The notes beneath the pieces were generated by a model. The model was not told the origin of the DNA. It did no database searches and worked only from the letters and a program-made list of their open reading frames with translations. Position numbers and translations under genes: made by a program. A DNA stretch of 64,000 nt from assembly GCF_007786455.1 (NCBI RefSeq), contig NZ_VNJK01000001.1, positions 1,026,782-1,090,781 on the forward strand, in the 5' to 3' direction. Of this stretch, positions 54,644-62,836 are shown piece by piece (the first letter of the stretch is position 1; every line of letters starts with the position of its first letter). This DNA is from Paenibacillus agilis (GTDB taxonomy: Bacteria; Bacillota; Bacilli; Paenibacillales; Paenibacillaceae).

Positions 54644-55186
54644 CTACTGGAGACTTTTCAAATAAAGCTCGTACTCAACCGTAAACTCTAGTGCTTGTGC
54701 AAATTGTGGAGAGTGAGCTGACAAAGCATTAACGACTGCTTCTTTGCCGACTTCCGTTAAAGCTAACACTTCTGGCTGTTGCGGCACTCGATATTGGGTA
54801 TGGTCATGATAAATGATCGTAACAATCGTGCCGATCGCTTCTTCCTGTGGTCCATAAACCGTGCTCCACATCCAGCGCTGCTGATGTGTTTCTTGCTCAT
54901 TGCCCCATTCTCTTGAGATGTCAAACTCTCCTGGGAATCTAGGCTCAGGCGTAATGCCAGCCTCTTTCAATTGACGGTGAACCGGAAGAAACAGCAGATT
55001 CAAATACGTACCATAGGCTGCGTCGCCAGCTTCTTTATAAGCTTTTTGCAGTTTCTCCTCATTGTTTACAAGCACTCCCTCCCAGTGTTGTGCAATATGC
55101 TCCTCAATAAAGTGAGCGATTCCTTTGATGCGTGCCTCTCCGCGTTCTTTCAATATTCCTTGCAGCATGTTCAATGCTTCTGTCAT
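54644..55186 (-). CDS. Conserved-looking hypothetical protein
   Basis: The 180-aa protein shows no domain I recognise. It has a helical N-terminal half (ERGEARIKGIAHFIEEHIAQHWEGVLVNNEEKLQKAYKEA) and a C-terminal half with IIYHDHTQYRVPQQPEVLALTEVGKEAVV. AAGGATGAAG precedes ATG 55186. The composition looks cytoplasmic. It is separated from neighbours. Confidence 0.6.
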   Translation of the reverse strand: MTEALNMLQGILKERGEARIKGIAHFIEEHIAQHWEGVLVNNEEKLQKAYKEAGDAAYGTYLNLLFLPVHRQLKEAGITPEPRFPGEFDISREWGNEQETHQQRWMWSTVYGPQEEAIGTIVTIIYHDHTQYRVPQQPEVLALTEVGKEAVVNALSAHSPQFAQALEFTVEYELYLKSLQ

Positions 55187-55410
55187 ACACTTCATCCTTT
55201 CATTATCGACTTTTTATTACCCTCTGATCTTATAACATTCATGCAAATTCCAAGGTTATAAGGAATAACAACCATTAATCTTACTAAATAAGCAGATGAC
55301 ATTAGAAAGTACTTTAACCTTTTAGCCCAAGTTTGAAATCATAATACAATCTCGATGGATAGGCGATGCAAGTTGAATAATAGTAAGTATCAACTCTCTT
55401 CAAAAAAGGA

Positions 55411-55466
55411 AAACACCGTATCCAGTATGAGCCCATACGAGGGGCTAGTGATGGATGACGGTGTTT
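55411..55466 (-). terminator. Terminator of the DUF2165 gene
   Basis: AAACACCGT(C) ... ACGGTGTTT with TTTTTTG on the minus strand. The rest of 55187-55410 has no gene. Confidence 0.7.
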
Positions 55467-55497
55467 GATTTATTTGCCGCAGAATAATAAATACGTA

Positions 55498-55995
55498 TTA
55501 CTCATCATTTTTAAGGGATAGGAAGATAAGTACACCAAAAATATAACTTACGATACGATCAGCAGCCTCTAACCCGTTCCATTGTGAGGACATCCACATG
55601 GCAAACCATTCACCACCTACTGTTGTAAACCCGAAAAACCAGATGGTAATAGCGAGACCAAGTGAAATATACGCCCAACTTTTCGAATTTTGATAAATTG
55701 CTCCGCCATTCTTTGCATGTTTCAGCAGCTTAACGCCGCCAATCCAAGCGGTTACGGCAGCTGCAACTTCAGCGATAATAATGATAATATATCCGATATG
55801 ATGGAAGAGAGGGTTCGTAATCGCGCGGTACATAAGTGTGTTTCCTTCAAATGTAGTATCCATGCTTAATACGTGTTTGACGAACTGGAAGTTGGTGTTG
55901 TAATCGGTTATATTTCCGAACGCAATGAGGGAAACAAAGACCGCAAAGAATAGGACAAATGCGCCTTTCAAATAACGAATGATCACAGTATTCAT
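55498..55995 (-). CDS. DUF2165-family membrane protein
   Basis: The 165-aa protein has four TM segments (about 8-28, 64-88, 110-130, 142-160), with NITDYNTNFQFVKHVLSMDTTF between. AAAGGGG lies before ATG 55995; the upstream frame from 56049 is not used. DUF2165 proteins are small integral membrane proteins of unknown function. No operon partners. Confidence 0.82.
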   Translation of the reverse strand: MNTVIIRYLKGAFVLFFAVFVSLIAFGNITDYNTNFQFVKHVLSMDTTFEGNTLMYRAITNPLFHHIGYIIIIIAEVAAAVTAWIGGVKLLKHAKNGGAIYQNSKSWAYISLGLAITIWFFGFTTVGGEWFAMWMSSQWNGLEAADRIVSYIFGVLIFLSLKNDE

Positions 55996-56206
55996 GTCAG
56001 CAACCCCTTTAATATGATGGTTTAATTTGTAAATGGGTAAAGACCACATTCAGCGTATATAGATTGCTTCATATTGTCAATATTTGTACAAGATCAAAAG
56101 GATGAAGTGTACAATAAGGGAAGGTTGTTTTAGTTCATTTATATGATTAGACTAACGGATAACAGTAAATTCAAGTAATCAATGTGATGAAGAGAGGGAA
56201 ACCGAA

Positions 56207-56662
56207 ATGAAGACGATCAAATGCATGATGGATCACCTTTACTGGGCAGACGGGCGCATCTTGGACGCTCTCGAGGAGAGTGACACGAAGAACAAGGACC
56301 TTCTGAAGCTGGTTCGGCACGTTGCGGTCGCGGAACGAGTTTGGCTGTCCCGATTGCAGGGCATGGGTAACGAGCAATATTCGTTGTGGGAGGAAGCGGA
56401 AGACCTGATCGCGATCCGGATGATGTTCGAAGAAAACGCCGAGCAATATCGCGTCTATATCGAAGGGCTCAAGGAATCCAAATTGGACGAGATGATCGAC
56501 TATGCGAACCTGAGCGGGGCTCCGTTCCGAACGTCCGTCCGGGACATCCTCTTGCAGGTCCTCTTGCATGGGCAATATCATCGAGGACAGATCAACCGAG
56601 CACTGCGGATCGAATCGGCAGAACCTGTCCAAATCGATTACATCACGTTTGCGAGGCTATAG
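56207..56662 (+). CDS. DinB/YfiT-like four-helix metal-binding protein
   Basis: The 151-aa protein has DHLYWADGRILDAL, LVRHVAVAERVWLSRLQG and a late LLHGQYHRGQINRAL. The histidines (about H10, H46, H125, H129) form the metal site of DinB-like proteins, often thiol S-transferases. Base composition is clearly more GC-rich than the genes on both sides (the next gene is strongly AT-rich), suggesting separate ancestry. RBS AGAGGGAAAC precedes the ATG. Confidence 0.88.
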   Translation: MKTIKCMMDHLYWADGRILDALEESDTKNKDLLKLVRHVAVAERVWLSRLQGMGNEQYSLWEEAEDLIAIRMMFEENAEQYRVYIEGLKESKLDEMIDYANLSGAPFRTSVRDILLQVLLHGQYHRGQINRALRIESAEPVQIDYITFARL

Positions 56663-56851
56663 CAGGGCTTGATATGTATTGACTGCTGGTAAAATTATGC
56701 TATACTGAGTTTTCAGTAAGGTTTCCTCAATGCTCTAATAGAGAAATCCCACGAAACGATGTTGTATAAATCTATGATTTCTTCCCTTCTTAGACACTCA
56801 TAATTCCTACTATAGTATTTGGTTTATAATGATAAAGGATGTGAAAGTGAG

Positions 56852-58126
56852 ATGATTGTTACTTTTGCAGACATGATCAGACACCGTAGGTCAAATTTAG
56901 AATTGACAATGGACAAGTTAGCTGAGAAGGCGAACATACGCAAAAGCACGATCTCCAAAATTGAAAACGGAGAAGTCAAAAAGCCTGAGTTTAAGACAAT
57001 AAAATCGCTTGCAGAGGCATTGGATATATCTTATGATGATTACATAGGGATTTATATCTCTTTGGAACGTAATTCAGATGCTATGCTAGATATACTCCAA
57101 GAAGCGATTTCAACTTCTAATTCTATACTCCTCATCACGGATATTGCTATAAAGTATTTAGAACTTCCTCACTTAGATAGCTATGACGCTATTGAGCAAA
57201 TGTTTACCTCTGCAAACAATGTTAATGATACTTCCATTAAACTTTCATTATTTAAGACAGTAGTAAATTACTCGCGTAGTCATGGGGTCATGACTTATAT
57301 TGCCAAAGGCATGTATCAGGTTTATTTAATTGAAAGAAATGATTTTAGCAAGTTAGAGGCTAGCTATCAATCGGGTAAAAACGTGTTAGCCTACGTTGAT
57401 TTTTTAAGTTTGGAAGAACAAATAAAGCTATATTATTGTTTGGAAAATCACGCTTATGCCCTTCTGAAGTTCAATGAGTCTATTGATTTTAGTATGATTG
57501 TAATTGATATAGATATTTATAAGAGTGAGTTCAGTGCACATGCTACATTTAATATTTGTAACTGTTATTACTATTTGAATGACTTTGCGAAAAGTGAAAT
57601 TTTTCTTGATGAATATAAAAAATACTCGTTTTCGTTTGTTAAAGACAACGTTCAATTTATGACGGGTTGTATAAATGGGAGATCTGGAAAAATTGAATTA
57701 GGTATAGAGCAATTAGAACAATATTTTAAAGTGACCTCTCCATTTAATTTTGTATATGTCGTTACAATGCTAATGGATTTATATTTAATCAAATCAGATC
57801 TTATTTCCGCAAGAGATTTGCTTACATACGAAGCAGAAATGAAAAACTCCTTAAATCTCGAATATACTACTCCAGATAAAAAGGCTAGAATGGCTTACTT
57901 CTATCAACTGGCTGGAAATGCTTTAATAAGCCAAGATGTAGAAAAGGCATTTGATTATTATTTGGAGAGTGCTTTGGAGTATATGAAAATAGGATTGTAT
58001 GACCGAGCTTTGGGTAGCGTAATGTTAATTAATGAGAGCATCCTTGAGGATCATTCACTTTTAAGCATTGAAATTGTCAGAAAAATCAATGAAGTATACA
58101 AGCAAATCATTAATAAAAAAATTTAG
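56852..58126 (+). CDS. RRNPP-type quorum-sensing receptor (HTH plus TPR)
   Basis: The 424-aa protein begins with an XRE-type HTH (about 1-65; MIRHRRSNLELTMDKLAEKANIRKSTISKIENGEVKKPEFKTIKSLAEAL) followed by helical TPR-like repeats to the end. This is the plan of PlcR, NprR, AimR and the AloR receptors of Paenibacillus. ATG 56852 is used, with AAAGTGAG just upstream; the TTG-based longer frame lacks an RBS. A 40-aa peptide gene follows 15 bases after the stop. The DNA is much more AT-rich than the flanks, consistent with horizontal acquisition. Confidence 0.85.
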   Translation: MIVTFADMIRHRRSNLELTMDKLAEKANIRKSTISKIENGEVKKPEFKTIKSLAEALDISYDDYIGIYISLERNSDAMLDILQEAISTSNSILLITDIAIKYLELPHLDSYDAIEQMFTSANNVNDTSIKLSLFKTVVNYSRSHGVMTYIAKGMYQVYLIERNDFSKLEASYQSGKNVLAYVDFLSLEEQIKLYYCLENHAYALLKFNESIDFSMIVIDIDIYKSEFSAHATFNICNCYYYLNDFAKSEIFLDEYKKYSFSFVKDNVQFMTGCINGRSGKIELGIEQLEQYFKVTSPFNFVYVVTMLMDLYLIKSDLISARDLLTYEAEMKNSLNLEYTTPDKKARMAYFYQLAGNALISQDVEKAFDYYLESALEYMKIGLYDRALGSVMLINESILEDHSLLSIEIVRKINEVYKQIINKKI

Positions 58127-58141
58127 AAAGGATTGGTTGGC

Positions 58142-58264
58142 GTGAAAAAGATAATGTCTAAATTTCCGATTCTTTTAGTATTGACTGTGCTGTCTGTTGG
58201 AGTAATTAATTTTGACGATGCTATCACGTTATTTGGAGGCGGCACTCCTTGGATTAAGACCTAG
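58142..58264 (+). CDS. Signal-peptide precursor for the RRNPP receptor
   Basis: The 40-aa ORF starts at GTG 58142, after GAAAGGA. It has a positive N-terminus, a hydrophobic core (FPILLVLTVLSVGVINF) and a short polar tail ending GGGTPWIKT. It is just downstream of the receptor, on the same strand. This is how Phr-, PapR-, AimP- and Alo-type pheromones are encoded. The mature signal is probably a short fragment of the tail, cut and imported through an oligopeptide permease; its exact ends are not known. Confidence 0.82.
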   Translation: MKKIMSKFPILLVLTVLSVGVINFDDAITLFGGGTPWIKT

Positions 58265-58337
58265 TGAACAAGCTATTTTTTCATGGATAGGTACTACCAA
58301 AATAAAATATAAATATTTTGTTTGAAGTTACGCAGCG

Positions 58338-58374
58338 AAGAGTAGACACTGAATTCAGTGTCTACTCTTTTTGT
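58338..58374 (+). terminator. Terminator after the receptor-peptide operon
   Basis: A perfect 32-bp palindrome built on AAGAGTAGACACTGAA and its mirror is followed by TTTTGTTTTTTG. Confidence 0.88.
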
Positions 58375-58453
58375 TTTTTGTTTCCATACTTTCCATTAGA
58401 AGAAAACGGCTGGAAACAAAAGATATATTCTGTTCAGGGAGACCTTGATACGC

Positions 58454-58485
58454 GTGGTGGATGAATTAGGGGGTTCGTCCACCAC
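58454..58485 (+). promoter_or_regulatory. Hairpin just upstream of the Spo0E-like gene
   Basis: GTGGTGGATGAA pairs with TTCGTCCACCAC (one wobble or mismatch), with TTAGGGGG in the loop. No T-run follows, so a terminator role is unlikely. It may be an operator dyad or a translational element. Confidence 0.45.
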
Positions 58486-58513
58486 ATAGTTTATTATGCA
58501 AGGACTGATGAGA

Positions 58514-58684
58514 ATGCTTGAAGAGATCGAATTGTTACGATTCCGAATAAATGAAGCATATAGAAGTGGTTTAGAATTGACCGATGGTAGGATGGTTGAA
58601 ATGAGCCAGGATCTGGATAAGTTATTGCTGAAGTACCAAAGGGAGTGCCTTTACAATGATGTTAAGATTGAAGTATTTACGTAA
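58514..58684 (+). CDS. Spo0E-family aspartyl-phosphate phosphatase
   Basis: The 56-aa protein has EEIELLRFRINEAYRSGLELTDGRMVEMSQDLDKLLLKYQRE, a match to the Spo0E signature in which R-x-x-Y and S-x-x-L-D-K are key. Members dephosphorylate Spo0A-P and delay sporulation. ATG 58514 has AAGGA nine bases upstream; an ATG at 58496 is possible. Its position after the RRNPP peptide suggests quorum-linked control of sporulation, by analogy to Rap/Phr but not proven. Confidence 0.85.
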   Translation: MLEEIELLRFRINEAYRSGLELTDGRMVEMSQDLDKLLLKYQRECLYNDVKIEVFT

Positions 58685-58901
58685 TGACTCATTCACAGAA
58701 GAAAATAAACTTCTAGTACGTAAGTTGGTAGGAGAAGAGATTAAAGATATAGATCTAAGAAATAAAGCTCATTATTACACGAGGTGCGGTTGTATTTATA
58801 AAAAATCCTTTTACAAGCGTTTTGACTTTGAAGAAACATTTATTGATGTTTTTGCTTGCAGTTGTGGCGTGTGGATAGCCAATCAAATGAAATGTTGGTA
58901 G
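58656..58901 (+). CDS. Small hypothetical protein
   Basis: The 81-aa ORF overlaps the Spo0E gene end by 29 bases in another frame. AAAGGGAG precedes it. It has cysteines arranged as TRCGCIYKKSF and DVFACSCGVWIANQMKC, a possible metal site. The AT-rich codon use matches the neighbourhood. No family recognised. Confidence 0.5.
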   Translation: MMLRLKYLRNDSFTEENKLLVRKLVGEEIKDIDLRNKAHYYTRCGCIYKKSFYKRFDFEETFIDVFACSCGVWIANQMKCW

Positions 58902-58907
58902 TGATGT

Positions 58908-59075
58908 ATGGTATGGTCAAGGACATTTTCTTTAGCAGCTCAAGTTGCAAAACTTGCAGGTGGAGGCAAAGATCCTGTCGGACCAGAAATCCATGGACCA
59001 AGTCTAGGATTTGGATACCATTATTATACTTGGAATCGCGTTGGTGGCATTCATTTTTCTAGACTACAATGTTAG
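58908..59075 (+). CDS. Small ORF resembling a polymorphic-toxin C-terminal fragment
   Basis: The 55-codon frame contains DPVGPEIHGPSLGFGYHYYTWNRVGGIHFS. The mix of H, Y, W and G with HGP ... YHYYTW ... GGIHF is what I would expect near the end of a secreted polymorphic toxin domain. It is missing the long N-terminal part. It is likely a remnant or an orphan toxin tip. A short gap separates it from the next gene. Confidence 0.4.
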   Translation: MVWSRTFSLAAQVAKLAGGGKDPVGPEIHGPSLGFGYHYYTWNRVGGIHFSRLQC

Positions 59076-59089
59076 GGTGGTAATTAATC

Positions 59090-59578
59090 ATGCAGCAACT
59101 CCTCGAAAAGTTTCTAGAAAAACAATTCCCACTAGAATATAAGCTCCATGTAGTTGATGATTTTTTAAGGAGCAGATATGATGCTACTGAAATCTCAAAG
59201 TCCTCAATGGAAGAATTACAAGCAGACCCTCAAGTAAATTTCACTCAAATATACAAATGCTATGACATTAATAACCAGGATATCCTTAATCGCATATACT
59301 CTGATATTGAAAAATCAATGCAAGAAGAATATAGACAATCCCACTCAATTACTTGCGCCAACAGCGAATGGGAAAAGATACAATCTGGCCAACTCATTCG
59401 AGTAATATTGGAAAGCAATAATAGTGACAATCTTACCAACTTTACGGTCCAAGGTATGTGTATGACTATAGTCCATGATCTTACTATTTTAAAAGGAATA
59501 CCGTCTTCCTACGTTCATGTAGATAATCCTTATTTCACTCAGTACTTGCAGATATTAAAAGCACGAGGTTATTTATAA
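59090..59578 (+). CDS. Hypothetical protein, possible immunity protein
   Basis: The 162-aa protein has no recognisable motif. It follows the toxin-like fragment by 14 bases in the same direction and has GGGTGG upstream. It has mostly helical acidic sequence (SSMEELQADPQVNF, NRIYSDIEKSMQEEY). By position it could be an immunity protein; this is inference. Confidence 0.5.
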   Translation: MQQLLEKFLEKQFPLEYKLHVVDDFLRSRYDATEISKSSMEELQADPQVNFTQIYKCYDINNQDILNRIYSDIEKSMQEEYRQSHSITCANSEWEKIQSGQLIRVILESNNSDNLTNFTVQGMCMTIVHDLTILKGIPSSYVHVDNPYFTQYLQILKARGYL

Positions 59579-59598
59579 TTTCTACTACTAAACTTAAG

Positions 59599-59637
59599 AG
59601 GGTTGCTACTTGTTATTAAGAGTGGTAATCCTTTTTT
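59599..59637 (+). terminator. Terminator
   Basis: AGGGTTGCTACT ... AGTGGTAATCCT with TTTTTTC. Confidence 0.75.
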
Positions 59638-59718
59638 CGTTTAGAATTTTGCATTAATCTGAGCCCTCGGTCTTATAGTTTATTACATAATAATAGAAAA
59701 AAAAGGAATGGTGATTGA

Positions 59719-60079
59719 ATGCAAAGTTATATTGGTGTTCAGGCGGAAGTCCCCACATCTCAAGATGCAAAAGAACTAATGGATTTACTATCTGATACAT
59801 TACAATCTATTACTGGAGATAGCGGGAAGAATTCTTTTGATCTTGCAGATGTATATGTACCGCGTTCGATATTTGTTATTGCCCGAAACCAGGATGGAGA
59901 GCCTATAGGATGTGGAGCAATCCGTCCAATCGATAATAACACAGCTGAACTAAAAAGAATGTTTGCTAAATCAAAAAGCAATATCGTTCTATGAAAATAA
60001 GGGATATCAGAGAATAACCAATTACGGTAAATATTTAAATCGTGAAGAGTGTGTTTGTCTTGGTAAGTTCTTAAGCTAA
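59719..60079 (+). pseudogene. GNAT acetyltransferase with internal deletion and frameshift
   Basis: The N-terminal part (to about 59985) reads to ELKRMFAKSKS, the start of the GNAT core, then stops at 59992-59994. In another frame the sequence continues from about 59972 as FYENKGYQRITNYGKYLNRE to a stop at 60079, the family's C-terminal part. The acetyl-CoA-binding motif with R-G-K-G-I-G is absent, so an internal segment was lost. Not functional as read. Confidence 0.75.
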
Positions 60080-60081
60080 CA

Positions 60082-60267
60082 GTGAAAGTTAGTTCACTAA
60101 GACAGCGACAGTCTAGTACTTTATTTTCTGCTAACACTTTGAGTATTGAGGAGCAAAATAAGATAGATGAGCAACTTATGTTAGAAGGAAATAAGGCAAT
60201 GGAGGAGAGTAAACGAAAACGACAGGAAGAGCTTGAAAAGAAGCAACAAGAAGTGCAGCGGTCTTAA
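60082..60267 (+). CDS. Small charged ORF, uncertain
   Basis: The 61-aa reading has a strongly charged helical tail (SIEEQNKIDEQLMLEGNKAMEESKRKRQEELEKKQQEVQRS). GTG 60082 has no clear RBS. It may be the C-terminal end of a decayed gene or a small real protein. It ends before a strong terminator. Confidence 0.35.
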   Translation: MKVSSLRQRQSSTLFSANTLSIEEQNKIDEQLMLEGNKAMEESKRKRQEELEKKQQEVQRS

Positions 60268-60280
60268 TAACTTTTGTATA

Positions 60281-60331
60281 AAAAAGACTATTTCTTGATC
60301 ATTTACGATCGTTGAGAGATAGTCTTTTTTC
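60281..60331 (+). terminator. Terminator
   Basis: AAAAAGACTAT ... ATAGTCTTTTTT. The following 60332-60567 is AT-rich with no gene; it probably has the promoter of the IclR gene. Confidence 0.8.
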
Positions 60332-60567
60332 TATGATAACTTCTCAACATAAGCGTTTGGGTTAAAATTTGACACACTATTCATACACTAATTATACTAT
60401 ATAAAGTATAGTAAATTTATTTTTTATAGAAATAATCTAGAAACATACCAAGGACGTGTGTGAGTTAACATAGAGAAAAATTTCGGTTTCATTATTTGAA
60501 ACTTGATCATGTTTTTTTGTAGTTTATTTTTAATAAAAGTAATATAGGCGAGGACTGAGGGGAAGAG

Positions 60568-61317
60568 ATGGGACAATATGAAGTAGCCACTTTGAAAAAG
60601 GGTTTGCAAATACTAGAGTTGATCAAACAACAAGAAGCGCTCACACTTACTGAAATTACAAATACGCTTGATTTGAACAAATCTACGGTATTCCGTTTAC
60701 TAGCCACATTGGAAGAAATGGATTATGTGTATAAATTTCAGAACCAATTTCATCTGAATCACAAGATGTTTTGTGGCCATTTTGAGAAAAGGGCAGATTT
60801 TGATTGGGTATCTTTAAAGTCTGTTTATAAGCTGGCAAAAAAACTTGGGCACAGTGTGTATATCGGAAAAATGGATGAGACCAATCTTGTGATGACACAA
60901 GTATTGCACGCCCCTTTTACAATGCCGGCTCAAGAGGAGATTGGGAATCGTTCACGTTTACATCAGTCAGCTCTTGGCAAAGTCATTTTGGCTAATTTAC
61001 CACTCAGCACCCAGCAAAAATGGATGCACAAGCTATCCTTTGAGAAGGCAACTGTAAACACGTTTGAGGATCCGCAGTTATTTATGCATCATTTGAAGGT
61101 AATTGAGAAACAGGGCTACGCATTTGACGATGAAGAACGAATCGTGGGTATTCGATGTATTGCAGTACCACTTTTTAAGCAGGAACAAGTCATTGCTGCT
61201 GTTGCTATTGCTGCACCAAAGGACGCTATTACACGCGCGAATATGAAGCGGTTCGTTGCACTTCTAACAAAGGGAAGCGAAGCCATTACTCACGAAATAC
61301 AGTCATTGATTTTATAG
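60568..61317 (+). CDS. IclR-family transcriptional regulator
   Basis: The 249-aa regulator has a winged helix (about 8-65; KKGLQILELIKQQEALTLTEITNTLDLNKSTVFRLLATLEEMDYV) and an effector domain with RSRLHQSALGKVILANLP and the late FDDEERIVGIRCIAVPLF. IclR proteins control catabolic operons. It precedes the FMN-reductase remnant and the OYE, which it may regulate. AGGACTGAGGGGAAG is the RBS. Confidence 0.9.
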   Translation: MGQYEVATLKKGLQILELIKQQEALTLTEITNTLDLNKSTVFRLLATLEEMDYVYKFQNQFHLNHKMFCGHFEKRADFDWVSLKSVYKLAKKLGHSVYIGKMDETNLVMTQVLHAPFTMPAQEEIGNRSRLHQSALGKVILANLPLSTQQKWMHKLSFEKATVNTFEDPQLFMHHLKVIEKQGYAFDDEERIVGIRCIAVPLFKQEQVIAAVAIAAPKDAITRANMKRFVALLTKGSEAITHEIQSLIL

Positions 61318-61341
61318 AATCAAGTGGACTAACCGCAAGCT

Positions 61342-61533
61342 GTGATAGATTTCAAACCAAGAGTAAATGCAGCAGACGCTGTGCTTTGGGTTACACCAGA
61401 ATATAACTCAACAATTCAAGGCATTTTAGGCAATGCTATTGACTGGATGAGTCGGGTGGATAAAATCATGCACGGCAAACTATCTATCATGATGGGTGCG
61501 TCAATGGGTGCATTGGGAACAGTTAAAGCGTGA
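61342..61533 (+). pseudogene. NADPH-dependent FMN reductase remnant
   Basis: The frame encodes ADAVLWVTPEYNSTIQGILGNAIDWMSRVDKIMHGKLSIMMGASMGALGTVKA. This is the central flavodoxin-fold region of NADPH-FMN reductases (P-E-Y-N and G-x-x-K-x-A-I-D-W type motif). The N-terminal phosphate-binding G-S-x-R and the C-terminus are missing. It is a truncated copy 24 bases after the IclR stop, close to an intact flavoenzyme. Confidence 0.75.
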
Positions 61534-61556
61534 GGGATTTTTTAAAGGAGGATAAC

Positions 61557-62705
61557 ATGAGTAAAAGATATGAACGGTTATTTCAGAATTTCACATTTAA
61601 TAGTGGCGTGCAGGTTAGAAATCGACTCATGATGGCTCCAATGACCACTTTTTCTGCAGATCAACATGATTATGTATCAGAAGAAGAACTTGATTATTAT
61701 CGTTTGCGTGCGAATGGTGTTGGAACAGTCATTACAGCCTGTGCTTATGTATCAAAAAGTGGTAAAGGCTTTGATGGGCAAATGGCGATTGATCATGATG
61801 GGACAATTGACGGGCTTACTCGACTTGCAAAAGTAATTCAAGAAGGTGGCGCTAAAGCGGTAGTGCAGCTCTACCATGGGGGAAGACTTGCAGTGCCTCG
61901 TTTAGTTCCAAATCAAGAAACGTTGAGTGCTAGTAATGTAGCGCCACTTCTTGATCGTGGTTTTTATAGTATCGACCAAGCACCTAAAGCGTTATCCCAT
62001 GAAGAAGTATTACAAGTCATCCATGATTTTGGAGAAGCAACAAGACGTGCGATTATCGCTGGCTTTGATGGGATCGAGCTCCACGGTGCGAGTGGCTATT
62101 TACTTCAACAATTTGTTTCACCGCATTCAAATCGCAGACAGGATAACTGGGGTGGGTCTGAAGCGAAGCGATTAAACTTCTCTTTAGCGATCATTGAAGA
62201 AGTGAAGCGTGTGATTGCAGAGTATGCGACAAAACCATTTTTAGTTGGTTATCGTTTTTCACCGGAAGAGCCTGAAACACCTGGTATCACGATGAAAGAA
62301 ACGTTTGGACTAGTGGAGGCACTCATTGAACATCAACTCGATTATGTACATTTGGCGTCAACAGATGCTTGGGCAAAACCACGGCGTGGTGTAACGAGTG
62401 AAAGTTCACGCATGGAACTTTTAGCTGAAAGGATTAATAATCGTGTGCCGCTAATCGGAGTAGGTTCAATTCATACAGCGGATGATGCGCTAGCAGTGCT
62501 AGAGCAAGCGAACGTACCCTTTGTAGCAATCGGACGGGCTCTAGTTGTTGATCCTCAGTGGGTGGAGAAAGTACATGCAGGCAATGAATCTCTTATTACG
62601 CATACGTTAAAAACATCCGTTCAGAAAGAGAAAAGTATACCTACCCCTCTATGGAAATTAATTTTATCGCTTGAAGGTTGGTTTCCTGTGGAAAAAGATA
62701 AGTGA
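61557..62705 (+). CDS. Old Yellow Enzyme-family NADH:flavin oxidoreductase
   Basis: The 382-aa enzyme has the OYE TIM barrel: VRNRLMMAPMTTFSADQHDYVS, VVQLYHGGRL, FDGIELHGASGYLLQQFVSPHSNRRQDNWGG and FVAIGRALVVDPQWVEKV. It reduces enones or related compounds with NAD(P)H and FMN. ATG 61557 with GGAGGATAAC upstream; the longer frame at 61530 is not used. It likely belongs to the IclR-controlled unit. Confidence 0.92.
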   Translation: MSKRYERLFQNFTFNSGVQVRNRLMMAPMTTFSADQHDYVSEEELDYYRLRANGVGTVITACAYVSKSGKGFDGQMAIDHDGTIDGLTRLAKVIQEGGAKAVVQLYHGGRLAVPRLVPNQETLSASNVAPLLDRGFYSIDQAPKALSHEEVLQVIHDFGEATRRAIIAGFDGIELHGASGYLLQQFVSPHSNRRQDNWGGSEAKRLNFSLAIIEEVKRVIAEYATKPFLVGYRFSPEEPETPGITMKETFGLVEALIEHQLDYVHLASTDAWAKPRRGVTSESSRMELLAERINNRVPLIGVGSIHTADDALAVLEQANVPFVAIGRALVVDPQWVEKVHAGNESLITHTLKTSVQKEKSIPTPLWKLILSLEGWFPVEKDK

Positions 62706-62760
62706 TTTTCTGGTAGTTGTGCGGCGCATTTCTAAATCGTATTTATTGGTTAACAAACAC

Positions 62761-62803
62761 AAAATGCCTATGATGATTTTTAAAATCATCATAGGCATTT
62801 TTC
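62761..62803. terminator. Bidirectional terminator
   Basis: AAATGCCTATGATGATTTT pairs with AAAATCATCATAGGCATTT, flanked by A and T runs on both sides. It serves the convergent OYE and XRE-cupin genes. Confidence 0.9.
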
Positions 62804-62836
62804 CGTAGTAGATTGAGGTTATTTACTATTTTATAT

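Noticed and set aside
56852..58264. Arbitrium (AimR-AimP) lysogeny system
   Set aside because: The architecture is similar, but no phage genes, integrase or aimX-like locus lie nearby; a chromosomal RRNPP quorum-sensing pair is simpler.
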